Assembly: GCA_964016985.1 (NCBI GenBank)
Contig: OZ024831.1
Coordinates: 79,214,263-79,278,262 of the forward strand
Reading direction: 5' to 3'
DNA length: 64,000 bases
Origin: Anodontia alba
Taxonomy: Eukaryota; Mollusca; Bivalvia; Lucinida; Lucinidae
The notes under the pieces are model-generated. The model had not been told where the DNA came from and made no database searches. It worked only from the letters and a program-made list of their open reading frames with translations. Below are positions 43,798 through 54,849 of the stretch, one piece after another. A program made the position numbers and the translations under genes. The first letter of the stretch is position 1. Every line of letters begins with the position of its first letter.

Positions 43798-45847
43798 TGC
43801 TCACCTGGAGCTTTGCTCCAGGTCAGCTTATGCCATGGCCTGTTGCTCGCCGTCCATCCATCTGTCCATAGTTAGCTTTTCACATTTTCAGCATCTCCTC
43901 CAGAATCATAAATCAGATTGAGCTGAATTGTCGACATCTCCTTCAGAATCCTAAGTCAAATTGAGCTGAAACTTGGCGGGAAGCATTGTGGCTACATGGA
44001 GATTCAGAATTGCTAAAATCATTCCATTCCAATATTCAAGATGGCCATCTTGAAATTCTTCAAATGACATCTCCTACTAAAGCGTAAGTCAGATTGAGCC
44101 GAAATTTGATGGGAGGTATTGGAGTGACATAGCAGTTCAGAATTGCTAAAATCATTCTAAAATTCTTCAAACAACATTTCCTGCCAGATTGAGCTTAAAC
44201 TAGATGGCAGGCATAGAAGTGACATTGAGATTCAGAATTGCTAGAATCATTCAGTTCTGATATCCAAGATGGTAGCCATCTTGAAATTCTTCAACAACAT
44301 CTTCTCTCAAACTGCGAGGCATCTGAATGACATAGAGATTCAGAATTGTTTAAATCATTGTTCCGACATCCAAGATGTCCGCCATGGAGGCCATCTTGAA
44401 TTTCTTCATATGACATCTCCTCCCAAACCATAAGACCAATTAAGCCGAAACTTGATGTGAGGCATCGAAGCAACATAGAGATTCAGAATTGCTAAAATCG
44501 TTCCATTCCAATATTCAAGATGATGGTGGCCATCTTGAAAATCTTCAAACCACATCTGCTCCCAAACCCTAAGTCAGATTGAGCCCAAACTTGCTAGGAG
44601 GCATTGGGGCCACATGGAGATGTATAATTGCTAAAATCATTCCATTCCAGTATCCAAGATGGCCGCCATGGCAGCCATATTGAAATTCTTCAAATGACAT
44701 CTCCTCCCAAACCATAAGTCAGATTTGGCTGAAAATTGATGGAAGGCTTCGGAGCAACATAGAGATTCACAATTGTTAAATTTGTTCCTTTCCAATATTC
44801 AAGGTGGCAGCCACGGCGGCGATCTTGGTGTCTTCAAACAACATCTGCTCTCTAATGGTAAGTTGGAATGAGCCAAAACTTGGTGGGAGGCATTGGGGCG
44901 ACGTGGAGATTCGGCCGGCCTCCGTGGCTCCTTTGGATGCGCCATCCGACTGGAGACCAGGAGGTCACGGGTTCAACCCCCGTCGGTCTCAGCAACATTC
45001 TTTCGTGGAGATTGACCATGAAATATTTTCTGTGGTCATTCTCTCCCTTCCGCTGATTCAAGAAGGGCAGTTGTCAGTTTCTGGCGAAAGAATGTGCACA
45101 ATACTGGTTAACCGCTTAGAGGACTAAGCCTGCCCAGTAAACGTGTGGTTAGGTAAACTGACTGTGCTCGACATGACCCCATTGGGTTGACTGGGCCGTA
45201 AAACCTCAACACAAACAAAACAAAAGACATGCAGACTCAGAATTGCTAAAATCATTTTGTTACAATATGGAAGATGGCCACCACAGCGGCCATCTTGAAA
45301 ATCTTCAATTGTTATCTGCTCCTGAACAGTAAGTCGAATTGAGCCAAAACTTGGTGGAAGGCATCAGTACAACACGGAGATTTAGAACTGCTAAAATGGT
45401 TCCATCTTGATATCCCAGATGGCCACCATGACAGCCATCTTGAAAATCTTCTGATCATATCTGCTCCCAAACATTAAGTCAGATTGAGCTGAAATGATGG
45501 GAGGCATTGGGGTATTATGGAGATGAGAATTGCTAAAATTGTTCTGTTCTGATATCCAAGGTGGCCGCCATGGCAGCCATCTTGAAATTTTCAGACCACA
45601 TCTCTTCCTAAACCAAAATTCACATTGAGCCAAAACTTGATGGGAGGCATCAGGGTGACATCGAGATTCAGAATTGCTAAAATCGTAAATGGTGGCCATG
45701 GGCATGAAACTCTTCAAATAATATCAGATTCTGAATTGCTAAAGGCAATCTTATCTGATAGCCAAGATGGTCACCATGGCACAATGTAACATATCATGAT
45801 CAGCCTAATCCAGGTGAGCGATTTCTGGCCCACTTGGGCCTCGAGTT
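43798..45847 (+). mobile_element. AGCTCACC-type element, CCTGGAGC variant, nested
   Basis: 5' end GCTCACCTGGAGC, TTT, GCTCCAGGTCAGCTTA (hairpin). Core units of 130-170 bp with AAGATGGCCGCCATGG, GGAGATTCAGAATTGCTAAA and GAAACTTGATGGGAGGCAT. 3' end AATCCAGGTGAGCG, GCCCACTTGGGC, CTCGAGTT. The CCTGG/CCAGG change is found in both arms of the 5' hairpin and in the 3' repeat. It contains SINE copy 5. Confidence 0.8.
44914..45225 (+). mobile_element. tRNA-derived SINE, copy 5
   Basis: Head CCTCCGTGGCTCCTTTGG (diverged box A), box B GGGTTCAACCCCCGTCGG, body and tail as in the other copies. Imperfect target-site duplication, GACGTGGAGATTC before and GACATGCAGACTC after, consistent with an older insertion. 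Inserted in a core unit at GACATGGAGATTC. Confidence 0.88.
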
Positions 45848-46251
45848 CCATGATTCCATCATTCTGACTTCATTGCCGCTCAATATCTTGAGAATGAATT
45901 GATGGCATTAGACCAAATTTTGCAAATGCATTTAGGTTGACCTGCTCTACATTGGTATGTGTCAATTTTGGCAAATTTACAACATGTTTATGGCCTTTGG
46001 TTATTGCAGGGTGTCAAGTTACCTATAATTTCCTTTATTATATAACCTAAAAATAGACTGCCTTTCATTGGCTGAGAGCTGTTATCAGCTCAGTGACTAT
46101 ACCTGATCACTGGCTTGTGCACATCTTCCAGTAAATATTAGTTTCTAAAATTAGATACCAGCCAGTAGTGACGCCAACATCGATGTGCGCTTTTAATATT
46201 AATGGGGTCTCTGTTGACTTTTATTGCCACCGTTATCAAGAGAAACGACAA

Positions 46252-46418
46252 ACTATATAATAAAACAATAATTGACTATTGAGGTATTGGATATGATATT
46301 GATATCCACAACTGAATACCAATATTGACCTTGGCTATCGCTTCTGTTAATATCGGTATTCTCTGATGGATATCAAGTCATACCCAGTATCTCAGTAGTC
46401 AATAGTTGTATAATATTT
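46252..46418. mobile_element. Foldback MITE (hairpin of about 65-bp arms)
   Basis: Left arm TTGACTATTGAGGTATTGG...TGATATCCA...GAATACCAATATT (46272-46327). Right arm is its reverse complement, AATATCGGTATTC...TGGATATCA...CTCAGTAGTCAAT (46349-46403). The loop is about 20 bp. The arms extend outward as TATATAATAAAACAA and TTGTATAATATT. Non-coding. Confidence 0.82.
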
Positions 46419-46760
46419 TCCAATATTTTAGATGTCTATCTATAAATACCTATATTATCCTATATTTTAACAAAATACTATAAATACCTATATTTTGGCC
46501 TTTGGGCCAGCCAAAAGTATTTAAAGCATTAAAAGCAGTTCTTGGGAATAAAAAATTAGCATTTTTTTTCGTCACTCGCTTCACTCACTCGGCTTTCCAG
46601 AAAGCAATTTGTTTAGTTTTAAAGCAAACCACAAAAAAATATTCTTTGGTAATATGTTATCAGATCCTTTTTATTACTAATGCTTGCTTCTCAGAAAACT
46701 GTCGCAACTGTTCTGGCTTGCTAGAGTTTTAACCTTTCTACTGTTTCTCTCATAGCTTTT
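46419..46760. other. No gene recognised
   Basis: AT-rich, with short repeats of CTATAAATACCTATATT near 46440-46495. Nothing coding is supported. Confidence 0.4.
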
Positions 46761-48224
46761 AGCTCACCTGTCACATAGTGACAAGGCTAGCTTTTGTGAT
46801 CACATTTTATCCGTCTTCCATCCATAAACAATTTCTTCAAACAACACCTCCTCCTAAACCACTGATTGGAGTTTGACCAAACGTCACAGGAATGCTCCTT
46901 GGTTGGTCCTCTTTCAAAGTTGTTCAAATGGTTCTGGTCCATTGCACAGCTAGGTCACAGGAGCTAAAATTAGATTTTTTAACTGAAAACTTAAAAAATC
47001 TTCTTGCCTGAAACCAGAACTCCCAGGTCTTTGATATTTAGTATGTTGCTTTATCTAGTGGACCTCTACCAAAGTTGTTAAAATTATAGCCCTAGGGTCA
47101 AAAATGCCCCAGTGCCAGGGGTCACTTGTTTTACATAGAGCCATATAGGAAAAAACTTTAAAAATCTTCTTGTCTGAAAACAGAAGGCCCAGGCCTTTGA
47201 TATTTGATACATAGCTTCACCTAGTGGACTTCTACCAAGATTCGTTATAGCTTTGGGGCCAAAAATGGCTCCGCCCCGGGGCCGACATGTTTTACATATA
47301 GGAAAAAACTTTAAAAATCTTCTTGTCTGAAAGTGCAAGGCCTAGTCCTTTGATAGTTGGTATGTAATATTGCTAGAGGTCCTCTGACAAGAGTTAACTG
47401 TTAAATTATGCCCCTAGGGTGAAAAGAAGAGGGGGTGGGGGTGGGTGATGTCACTTGTTTTACATAGAGCAAAAAGCCATTGGCATTGATTAGGCCTAGG
47501 ACTATTAAACTAATAGGGAGTAGATGGCCTTTAAGTCAAAGGTCATGGTGACCTTTTGTACCAAAAAAGCATATAATTCTGCAATGCTTATGGTTAGGAC
47601 ATTAAACTTAGTTGAGATGTTGTTCCTCACCAGTAGATGATCCTGAGGGCAAAGGTCAAGGTCACCAGAACCTTTAGTACTAAAAAGCTTGATAACTTGG
47701 CAATGCTTGGGGATACGTACAAGAATGACAACTTTGGCTTTCTTACTTTTGGAGCTATCTCCCCTTCTTGTGTTTGAATTTGATTTCATGTCAGCTCTGT
47801 AACACAAATACACTTCGCAATATTTTGACGATACGTGGTAGAAATGTAGAACAGGACGAGATGACATGTTGCATGTAAGAATGACAACTCTGGCTTTCTT
47901 ACATTTGAAGTTATCTCCCCTTCTTGTGTTTGAATTTGACTTCATATCCGCTCTGTAACTCCAATACCATTTGGATTATTTTAATTTTACTTGGTAGAAA
48001 TGTAGAACAGTATGAGACATATCACATACAGGAATGACAACTTTGGCTTTCTTAACTTTTTCCCCTTCTTGTGTTTAAATTTGATTTCGTGTCTGCTCTG
48101 TAACATGAATACCCTTCTGAATAGTTTGATGATACTTGATAGAAATGTAGAACAGGATGAGATGAGATGTTGCGTACAAGAATGACAATTCTGGTGTGGG
48201 GGTGGGCAGGGGAGGGGATATTGG
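46761..48224 (+). mobile_element. AGCTCACC-type element, TGTCAC variant (3' end not found)
   Basis: 5' end AGCTCACCTGTCAC, ATA, GTGACAAGGCTAGCT: a hairpin whose stem (TGTCAC/GTGACA) differs from other copies but pairs perfectly. Core units at 46980-47350 share AAAAATCTTCTTGTCTGAAA; those at 47500-48220 share GAATGACAACTTTGGCTTTC and CTATCTCCCCTTCTTGTG, the same core as 19190-19680. The sequence passes directly into the GTCGCACC element. Confidence 0.6.
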
Positions 48225-49513
48225 TTTTTTGTCGCACATGGTTTAGCATCGGCAACTTAGGCGTGCAAGTTTCCATCAGTTCGTCCCGCTGTCTGTCCGT
48301 CCATTCGTCTTTCCGTCAACATTTACTCTGGTTGTCTTGTGAGCGTAACTTCTCTTACAGTTTTGTACTGATCATTTTGAAACTTTGCGTGTGTTTTCTT
48401 CATGGTATGAAGATGTGCAGTGGGTTCCTCTTCTGAGCGCAACTCCTCTTACAGTTTTATACTGATTGTTTTGAAACTTTGCATGTGATTTCTTCATGGT
48501 ATGAGGATGTGCATGTGGTTTGGGTATAATTGTTAGAACATTTTTTGTCACTTTTTCCACATTGTGAACTTAGTCATTTTTCTTCCTCAGTATATAGACA
48601 ATGGGTACCTCTTGTGAGCGCAACTCCTCTTATAGTTTTGTACCAATTGTTTTGAAACATTGCATATGTTTTCTTCATGGTATGAGGATATGCATTGGAT
48701 ATAATTGTTAGGTTTTATTTTGTCACTTTTTCCACATCGTGAAAGTCATTTTTCACCCTTTATATATAAACAGTTGGTAGCTCTTGTGAGCCCAACTCCT
48801 CTTACAGTTTTGTACCAATTATTATGAAACTTTGCATGTGTTGTCTTTATGGTATGAGGATGTGCAGGTGGTTTGGTGGTGCAGGTGGTTTGTAATTGTT
48901 ATATTATTATTTTTCTTTTTTAGGTGGTTTGGATGTAATTGTTATATTATTATTTTTACTTTTTTCCACATTGTGAACTTTGTCATTTTTCACCCTCAAT
49001 ATATAGACAGTGGGTACCTTGTGAGCACAACTCCTCATACAATTTTATACTAATCTTTTTGGAACTTTGCACATGTTTTCTCCATAGTATGAAGATGTGC
49101 ATGTGCTTTTCATATAATCCTTGCCCTATTTTTTGTCACTTTTTTGTACTTTTTGAACTTTGTCATTTTCTGACCTCAGATGTATCGACAGTGGGTACCT
49201 TGTGATTGCAATTTTAAACCGGTCTTTTTAAAACTTTGCACATGTTTTCTCCCAGGTCTGCTGAAGTGCAAGTGATTTGGATATGATTTTTAAATTTATT
49301 TTTATCACTTTTTCCACTTAAACTTTGTCATTTCTGAATCTCAGATTTTATGAAAGTGTACAGACTGTGGGTACTTTTTTAGCCCAATTTCTCATGCATC
49401 GTACGAGAAAATGCATATGCTTTCAATGAAATTCCTATATTCATATAATCCTAGTCTTTAACTTTTCTCACTTTTCCAACTGAGCACTGCTAAGAATGAA
49501 ATAAACTTATTTA

Positions 49514-50859
49514 CGAGGGTCGTGCAAAAAGTTCTGTCACTAATAGGCTTCCTTTGTTTTATCCCAGGTATATTTTAAAATGCTTCACTGCACTTGAATG
49601 GTGTGTTGAATAGCTAACGATACCCATTTATTTCATGCAAATTGCTTTCCAGCTGACCGAGTTATTTCAAATTGAAATAGATGCAGTCATATACACTGAC
49701 CAATTTACTTGTTACATTGGAACATGGACCAGAAGACTGAAATTAGTAGCTATATTAAATGCCGCATTAGGCTTAATATAGATTCAAAGCAGATATTTAA
49801 TGATTTGTGTGGTATATATGGACCTCAGACCATTTCAGTGCACACAGTTTTTAGGTGGGTTAAAGCTTTTAAAGCTGGGAAATTTTCTGTTGAAGATGAT
49901 ACCCATCCTGGAAGTGGAAGGCCTAAAACCTCTGTTACCAAGGCTAACATCACTGCTGTAAAGATTGTGGTCGAATAGGATGCGCAATTGTCTGTCAAAG
50001 ATATAGCTAGTTGTACTCGCATATCAGAAGGCAGTGTGCAAACAATTCTGAAAAAGCATTTTGACCTGAGAAAGGTTTGCGCTAGGTGCGGACCTCAATT
50101 GCTCACTGAGGAGCAAAAAACACAATGCCTTAAATGTACCCGGGAACTTTTGAAAACATACAAAGGCTGTAATAGTTGGGTTATTTCTAACTTGCTGACA
50201 GGTGATGAAACCTGGGTGCACATGTTTGAGCCACAAAGAAGGGCTGATCATAAGCAATGGAAGCGAAAAGGTAAAAAACGCCCATGTATTGCCAAGAGAA
50301 CCATATGTTCGAAAAAGATGTTGTATGCAATTTTCTTTAATTCAACTGGGCCAGTCGTTCAAGTGCCTTGTCCGTCTGGTCATACGGTCACTGGCCGATT
50401 CTACAAGAATTCTGTACTGAAGAAAGTGAAAGAGTTTTACAATAAGAAACGACCAAGCAAAGGATGGTCAGGAGTCCACCTTTTACATGACAATGCCTCC
50501 TCTCATAAGTGTGAGGTTGTTAAGTCTTTTTTCACTTCTGAAAAGGTGAAAGTTTTAAATCATCCACTTTATTCACCAGACCTGAGTCCCTGTGACTTCT
50601 TTTCATTTCCAAGCTTAAGAAAATGCTTTCTGGAAATAAGTATACGTCTAGAAGTTCTCTTGGCAGCGCTATTTATCAGTGTCTCCAACAGATACCAAAA
50701 GAAACTATTTATCTGCTTTTCGCAACTAGGTAAAAAGGTTACAAAAATGTGTTTCAGTAAAGGGGGAATACTTTGAAGATTTGTAATAAAAATATGTTTG
50801 ATAAAATGTAGCACTGAAGTAATCCGAACCCAGTGACAAAACTTTTTGCAGGACCCTCA
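49514..50859 (+). mobile_element. mariner-family DNA transposon, copy A (1346 bp)
   Basis: TA duplications at 49512-49513 and 50860-50861. Terminal inverted repeats begin CGAGGGTCGTGCAAAAAG and, inverted, TGAGGGTCCTGCAAAAAG, about 28 bp. An uninterrupted counterpart of the target lies at 41640-41665. Nearly intact, plus strand. Confidence 0.96.
49724..50776 (+). pseudogene. mariner transposase (DD34D), one stop and one frameshift from open
   Basis: The ATG at 49724 begins MDQKTEISSYIKC. N-terminal HTH region (VFRWVKAFKAGKFSVEDD, HPGSGRPKTS), WVHM after the first catalytic Asp (LTGDETW), the second Asp in LLHDNASSH, the third in YSPDLSPCDFF. Thirty-four residues separate the second and third Asp, the mariner DD34D signature. 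TAG at 49976-49978 interrupts the frame after KIVVE, and one extra base near 50628 shifts the frame after SLRKC. Copy B has Gln at the stop position and the unshifted reading at the end, so these are private lesions. Confidence 0.95.
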
Positions 50860-50939
50860 TAATAACCCAGTTCTGATTGTGGCTTCTGTGACTTTTGCCC
50901 CAGCAGGTGCAAAGCCGCCTTCCGCGGAATTCTGGTTTT

Positions 50940-51189
50940 GTAAAAATCTTTTCTAGTTCATATTTTGGACATTTCCTCAAAAGACTGTGATCCAATTGAG
51001 TTGAAACTTTATAACCTTATGAGGAGCATCAGGGTGCCTAGTAGGCACAAAATAGCTAAAACTGAGCCAATCGAAAATCCAAGATGGCCCGCACAGCAGC
51101 CATCTTGAAAATCAATTTTCTCTAGATCGAAAAAAGCTAAGGTTGTATGTTTGGAAATCCAAGATGGCCACCACAACTGCCATCTGGTT
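50940..51189 (+). repeat. AGCTCACC-type core fragment
   Basis: Contains two AAGATGGCC...CATCTT units (51080-51108, 51163-51185) and the CTTTATAACCTTATGAGGAGC words. No ends are present. Confidence 0.55.
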
Positions 51190-51867
51190 TTTAATTGTCC
51201 GAGTTTGTATTGGAAACCTTGTGAGCGCAACTTCTCCTACAGTTTTATACCGATCCTTCTGAAACTTCACAGGTATCTTAATCATGGTCTGAAGATATGC
51301 ATGTGATTTTTACAAAATCTTGGAATAATTTTTTTCAAATTTTTCACATTTTTAACTTAGACTTTTTTTCATGCTTCAATACTATGAAAGTGTATATGTA
51401 GTAGGTACCTTGTGAGTGCAACTCCTCCTGCAGTTTTATACCATTCCCACTGAAACTATACAGATGTTTTAACCATATGTATTTTATAGAATCTTGAAAT
51501 TACTTTTTTTACTTTTTTAACATTTTTAACTTTACATAGACTTTTTTTCATGCTTCAATACTATGAAAGTGCATATAGTAGTAGGTACCTTGTGAGCACA
51601 ACTCCTCCCACAGCTTTAAGCAAATGCTTCTGAAACTTTACTGGCATTTTGCTTGTGGTCTGAGGATATACATGTGCTCTTGGAATCTTGAAATTATGTT
51701 TTTTTGATTTTTTTTATTCCCACATTTTTAGCTTCAATTTTTTTCCTGCTTCAATACTTAGGTAAGTGATACAGGACCAGTGGTCCTCTGGTTAACTTAC
51801 TCATTTTTAACAGCTCAAATAAAAATAAGGCGGGGGACATTAATTCCCTATGGAATTTGCTTGTTTG
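51190..51867 (+). mobile_element. GTCCCCC-type element, 5' truncated
   Basis: Three core units (TACCTTGTGAGTGCAACTCC, GAAACTTCACAGG, GAAGATATGCATGTG) whose TTGTGAGCGCAACT wording is intermediate between the GTCCCCC and GTCGCACC families. 3' end AAATAAGGCGGGGGACATTA, AATTCCCTATGGAATT, TGCTTGTT, as at 35700 and 37220. Confidence 0.75.
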
Positions 51868-52650
51868 AATGGTTCTGTGCCATTGAGCAAGATGGTTGTC
51901 ATGCCCATATATGGTAAAATGACTTAAAAATCGGGAACTCAGTGTCTAGTAAGTTTTCCAAACAATGGTTGTAGATTGACCTTTGACCTTTTTATGGCAT
52001 TTGTGTGGGGAAAATGTTGAAAATCATTTTTTCAATGGATAATAAAGACTAATCGCTGAAACTTACAACGTTTTATTAAAGTAGTAAAACTGTTTCGCTA
52101 CTGTCAAAATTTAAGGGGGCTATCTGCCCTTGCCCTTGGGCTATATACTTGTATAAAATTGTGAAATCTTTAAATGTCTTGTACTCTGAAACAGCTTGAA
52201 CAGTTTTGTCTAGATTTCACATAGCTCACATAGGGCCTTCTGTCGAAAGATTGACAATTTGTTCAAATGGTTCTGCCCCATTCAACAAGATTGCTTCCCT
52301 GCCCATATATTGTAAAACATTTAAAAATCTTCTTCTCCAGAACTAAGTAAGTTCTGAGGCTGAATCAGGGACTCAGTCTACTTTGTTGAAATGATGATAC
52401 TAGGATGACCTTTGACCTTTTTATGGTATTGTCAAATGTGTATCCTAGTTGCTGTAGCAATACTGGAAGAAGTTGCATGGAATTTACAGATAAGTAATAG
52501 CTGTTTTTCTCAGATGAGCCAATCATGTACTCTTGTTAAAAATCTAATTTTACTGATTTTTAAATCTGTCCTTTAAAATAGCAATGTCCAGGTGGGTGAG
52601 CATCAGGCAGGCGGGCGTTGTCCCAGGTTTACCTTTTGGTTAACCTTTTT
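51868..52650. repeat. Diverged core fragments; no gene
   Basis: Words such as CATGCCCATATATGGTAAAA and TTTGACCTTTTTATGG of the AGCTCACC-type core occur, without ends. The last 90 bp (CTGTCCTTTAAAATAGC to GGTTAACCTT) are duplicated before the element at 58072. Confidence 0.5.
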
Positions 52651-54751
52651 AGCTCACCTGAACTGAAGGCTCAGGATAGCTGTTGTGATCACTCCCCATC
52701 CGTCTGTCCATCCGTCCATTCACACATTTGAACGACTTCTCCTCAGAAACCGCTGGGCCAAATTTCTTCAAACTTCATGTGGAGCTTGTGTTAAAGGGGG
52801 ATTGAAAATTTGTACAAATGGTCATGGTACGTAAATCAAGATGGCAGCCATGCTCATATATAGCTCCCAAAAACTTATAATGGGAAAAACGTCAAAAAAT
52901 CTTCTTCTCTGAAACCATGAGGCCAACAGCTTACATATTTAGTAAGTAGCAATGTTTAGTAGTCCCCTACATAAATCCTGCTAATAAAGCTCCTGGGGCC
53001 CAAACTGGCCACATCCCAGGGGTCCTTACCTCCCATAGACAAACTTAAAAAATCTTCTTCTCTGAAACCATGAGGCCCACAGCTTATATATTAAGTATGT
53101 AGCAATGTTTAGTGGTCCCCTACATAAATCCTGCCAATCAAGCCCCCTTGGGTCCAAATTGGCCATGCCCCAGGGATCTTATGTTTGTATATAGCTCCCT
53201 TTTTGGGAGCTATATACAAAAGAACCTTCATAAATCTTATTCTCTGAAACCATGAGGCTGAGAGCTAATAGATTAAGTATGAAGCGATGTTAAGTGGTCT
53301 CCTACATAAATCCTGCCAGCCATGACCCTGGGGTCCAAACTGGCCACGCACCGGGGGTCATTAGCTCCCATAGGCTTATAATGGGAAAATCTTAAAAAAA
53401 TCTTCTACTCTGAAACCATGAGGCCCACAGCTTACATATTTAATATGTAGCAATGTTTAGTGGTCCCCTACATAGATCCTGCCAATCAAGCCCCTGGGGC
53501 CCAAACTGGCCATGCCCCATGGGTCATTACCTCCCTTAGACTTATAATGGGAAAAACTTAAAAAATCTTCTTCTCTGAAATCATGAGGCCCACAGTTTAT
53601 ATGTTAAGTATGTAGCAGTTGTTTGTGGTCCCTACATAAATCCTGCCAATCAAGCCCCTGGGGTCCTAACTGGCCATACCCAGGGGTCATTAGCTCCCAA
53701 ATCTTCTCTGAAACCATAAGGCCGAGAGCTAATAGATTAAGTATGAAGTGATGTTAAGTGGTCTTCTACATAAATCCTGCCAACCATGCCCCTGGGGTCC
53801 AAAATGGCCATGCCCCGGTGGTCATTAGCCCCCATAGACTTATAATGGAAAAAACTTAAAAAAATCTTCTACTCTGAAACCATGAGGCCCACAGCTTATA
53901 TATTTAGTATGTAGCAATGTTTAGTGGTCCCCTGCATAAATCCTGCCAATCAAGCCCCTGGGCTCCAAACTGGCCACACCCCATTAGCTTCCATAGACTT
54001 ATAATGGCAAAAACTTATAAAATCTTCTTCTCTGAAACCATGAGGCCCACAGCTTATATATGTAGTATGTAGCAATGTTTTGTAGTTCCCTACATAAATC
54101 CTGCCAATCAAGCCCCTGAAGTCCAAATTAGCCATTCCCTGGGGGTCATTTATTAATATAGAGCTGTAGAGCTAAAACTTAAAAAAAAAAATTCTCTGAA
54201 ACCAAAGGGCCCTAAGCAGGTGCAATTATCATGAATCTTGCTCAAAATGTTTGTCTTGATGATTTCTTGGTCAAGTTTGGACCTAGGTCACTTATGACCT
54301 AGATTTCACGGTCCAGTGACTTTCTTAAGTTTTTTTTATTTAGGTCAGTTTCTCAGTAACTGTTGGTCCTATAGCAGTGAAACTTGGCACTTGCAGACAT
54401 CTTAGCATGGCCTCTTGAATGCAGTCATCTATATTTGACCTTGACCTATATTCCACGGTCCACTGACTATGTTAAGTTTTTGAAATTAGGTCAGTTTCTC
54501 AGTAATTATTGGTCCTACAGCCAGTGATACTTAGCACATGCATACATCTTAGCATGGCCTCTTGAGTGCAGTCATTCATATTTGACCTTGATCTATATTT
54601 CATGGACCATTAGGCATGCTACATTGTCTTACTTGTTAATATAATCATCTTGAATCTTGGTCAGAATGTTTGTCTTGATCATTTATGGGTCAGGCTCTCT
54701 AAGTGCTATGATACTCAGGTGAGCGTTACAGGCCATCATGGCCCTCTTGTT
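52651..54751 (+). mobile_element. AGCTCACC-type element with about 160-bp CATGAGGCCCACAG core
   Basis: 5' end AGCTCACCTGAACTGAAGG, CTCAGGATAGCT, then CCGTCTGTCCATCCGTCC. About eight units of 150-180 bp with CTCTGAAACCATGAGGCCC, TAGTGGTCCCCTACATAAAT and CCTGCCAATCAAGCCCCTGG, then a second core (TCAGTTTCTCAGTAACT, CATATTTGACCTTGA). 3' end CTCAGGTGAGCGTTACAGG, GGCCATCATGGCC, CTCTTGTT. Non-coding. Confidence 0.8.
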
Positions 54752-54849
54752 TTAAAGTTATATGTTGCCTTGATTTCTTTCATATTTGGTAGGGATGAAG
54801 AGGTGGACCAGTAGACATGTTGTGAGCAAGAGAGATAACGGTTTTTTTT

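Larger units (their letters stand above)
43729..46018 (+). mobile_element. TACCCC-type element split by an AGCTCACC-type insertion
   Basis: The head TATACCCCTAAATACGAAG and TTGGGGAGGGATGTACTG runs to 43797. The core words of the same family (CTCAATATCTTGAGAATGAA, AAATTTACAACATGTTTATGG) resume at 45848 and end near CAGGGTGTC. What lies between is a complete AGCTCACC-type element. A clear nested insertion giving relative age. Confidence 0.7.
48225..50935 (+). mobile_element. GTCGCACC-type element, copy 2, interrupted by mariner
   Basis: 5' end TTTTTTGTCGCACATGGTTT and GGCAACTTAGGCGTGCAAG. Six or more core units with GTGAGCGCAACTCCTCTTAC and TTTTGAAACTTTGCATGTG. The 3' end appears after the mariner: GCCCCAGCAGGTGCAAAG, CCGCCTTCCGCGG, AATTCTGGTTTT. 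The joint TTATTTA/ATAACCC matches 41650 in copy 1, which has no mariner. Confidence 0.8.
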
